From the NCBI GenBank assembly GCA_030613835.1, contig JAUWLH010000024.1:1-13569 (forward strand): a stretch of 13,569 nucleotides of DNA, written 5' to 3'. Each line of letters starts with the position of its first letter. Positions within the stretch are counted from its first letter, which is position 1. This document shows positions 12,662-13,569 of the stretch, piece after piece. The position numbers and the translations under genes were made by a program. The DNA comes from Candidatus Bathyarchaeota archaeon (GTDB lineage: Archaea; Thermoproteota; Bathyarchaeia; TCS64). The notes beneath the pieces were generated by a model, which saw only the letters and a program-made list of their open reading frames with translations, ran no database searches and had not been told where the DNA came from.

Positions 12662-13567
12662 TCAGTCTTCCTCCGTGTCGAGTCTATAAACGTCGTCCTG
12701 GGGGGCATATAATAGCTGCGCCTTTTCACGGTCAAGGCTGTTGAGGGCCTTGCTGAACTCGTTGAAGGTCTTGGTGGCCTTCTCCAGCACGTCCCCGCAC
12801 ATCTCCTTGCTGTACATGAATGGCTCGTCCAGCCTGATCATAAAGTTCTGGAAGTTGATGCTCTCCCACTCTATGGACTTAAGCAGGCCCGGGAACTCCC
12901 TCAGGACTAGGCACCTGATATACTCCCTTGACCCCTCGGGGCCGTTCACCAATCCGTTCTTTACCAGAGCGGTAAAGCTGTCCCAGTCCTCCCACGGGAT
13001 CGCGTCGCTGGCGAACACAAGGGAGTCGCTTGGGCTGAACGTGGTCTGGACGTTCTCAGGGTCAGGCTTTTCCCCGATGTATTCCAGGACTGTATCATCA
13101 AGCAGAGTGAACTGGTTACACAGTGCCACACCCGTCTCGATGTCCCCGTCCGCGTACTCATCTATCAGAGCCTTCTTGGTCACCCAGTCGAGGCCGTCAG
13201 TAAAGTACTCCAGCTTTCGGCTGCCGATGGCCTCCGTGGTGGCCTTCACCAGTTTGAACGCGTTGATGTCAGCCTCTGTAATGTCCTCTTCATCGAGCAT
13301 TTCCTCGATTTTTCCCAGGTAGTACACCATCACGTCATCAATGGCGTCCACCTTGGAGCCGTCCTCCAGCTCCAGCTTCCAGTTGCACTCCTCGGTGTCG
13401 AGGGTCATGGCTCTGATCGATGAAACGGGGTCGGCGAGCTGGGGAGGGTCCTTGAGGTAGCCCCTCTCGTAGGCGGTCATGACCAGGACCTCTAGGCTGT
13501 CCCTGAGGTAGACCTGGAATGGGCTCCTGATGCCCTCCCAGTTGATGTCGTGGAACCTCCAATACTT
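12662..13567 (-). CDS. PafA/Dop-family protein (Pup ligase/deamidase-like), C-terminal 301 residues, 5' end outside window
   Basis: The frame runs off the window edge; ATG 13480 is internal, because 29 residues before it (KYWRFHDINWEGIRSPFQVY onward) continue the family match. The PafA/Dop family, related to carboxylate-amine ligases, joins the C-terminal Glu of Pup to lysines (PafA) or deamidates and removes Pup (Dop). Seen against known PafA in order: KYxRxH; a helix ending in AYERGY; DPPQLADPVSSIRAMTLD; the beta-hairpin LELEDGSKVDAIDDVMVYYL; LDWVTKKALIDEY; and near the end SREYIRCLVLREFPGLLKSIEW and MIRLDEPFMY. The stretch after KYxRxH, DANMSE-like in actinobacteria, is diverged (DINWEGIRSP). 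The N-terminal GxExE nucleotide/metal motif cannot be seen. PafA cannot be told from Dop here. It is directly followed by the 38-residue Gly-Gln ORF. If the host is archaeal, tagged proteins could feed its own 20S proteasome. Confidence 0.75.
   Translation of the reverse strand, partial: KYWRFHDINWEGIRSPFQVYLRDSLEVLVMTAYERGYLKDPPQLADPVSSIRAMTLDTEECNWKLELEDGSKVDAIDDVMVYYLGKIEEMLDEEDITEADINAFKLVKATTEAIGSRKLEYFTDGLDWVTKKALIDEYADGDIETGVALCNQFTLLDDTVLEYIGEKPDPENVQTTFSPSDSLVFASDAIPWEDWDSFTALVKNGLVNGPEGSREYIRCLVLREFPGLLKSIEWESINFQNFMIRLDEPFMYSKEMCGDVLEKATKTFNEFSKALNSLDREKAQLLYAPQDDVYRLDTEED
12670..12674 (-). promoter_or_regulatory. Ribosome binding site for the small Gly-Gln-ended ORF
   Basis: On the - strand this is GGAGG inside the last codons of the PafA/Dop-like gene, 8 bases before TTG 12661. 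A site this strong at the end of a gene argues that the following ORF is translated. Confidence 0.65.
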
Positions 13568-13569
13568 TG

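Noticed and set aside
12741..13322. 193-codon + strand ORF opposite the ligase gene
   Set aside because: The opposite strand carries the PafA/Dop-like motifs in order; this frame is Ser-rich and motif-free.
1..13569. CRISPR array, tRNA, rRNA or insertion sequence
   Set aside because: I saw no regularly spaced repeats, no tRNA-like cloverleaf with a TPsiC-type arm, no rRNA stretches and no transposase reading frame.

Overview
The window reads as a piece of a probably archaeal genome, a medium-GC anaerobe. Arginine is written mostly with AGG, TTG starts are common, AT-rich TATA-like boxes sit about 25-33 bases before several starts that lack a ribosome binding site, and the glycine-decarboxylase-like enzyme is split into two subunits. 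A bacterial source is not excluded. TAG is the commonest stop (9 of about 14 genes). All genes are short-spaced, with no gap over 160 bases.

Left part (1-2207, + strand): the 3' end of a COG3199-type ATP-NAD kinase, interrupted by an in-frame TAG; an APH-fold small-molecule phosphotransferase overlapping its end; and a zinc-ribbon membrane protein with its own promoter.

Centre-left (2210-8434, - strand): a probable operon, in transcription order a glycyl radical enzyme, a GcvPA-like subunit, a GcvPB-like subunit and a short-chain dehydrogenase. The GcvP-like subunits keep the fold and the PLP lysine but have lost many residues typical of glycine decarboxylase. The glycyl radical enzyme has Thr where dehydratases and arylacetate decarboxylases have a catalytic Glu. 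No radical-SAM activase, gcvH or gcvT is in view. This looks like an uncharacterised radical and PLP pathway rather than the ordinary glycine cleavage system.

Centre (8435-10628): a divergent control region with nested palindromes, then a bactofilin-like beta-solenoid protein and an MFS transporter on the + strand.

Right part (10625-13569, - strand): in transcription order, the C-terminal 301 residues of a PafA/Dop (Pup ligase/deamidase) family protein entering from the window edge; a 38-residue lysine-rich ORF directly after it that ends in Gly-Gln and has a strong GGAGG ribosome binding site; a peptide deformylase; a nitroreductase; and a phosphonatase-like HAD hydrolase whose catalytic Asp is only included if translation starts at a CTG. 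The ligase plus Gly-Gln-ended small protein is the most exciting feature: it looks like a compact Pup- or UBact-like protein-tagging module.
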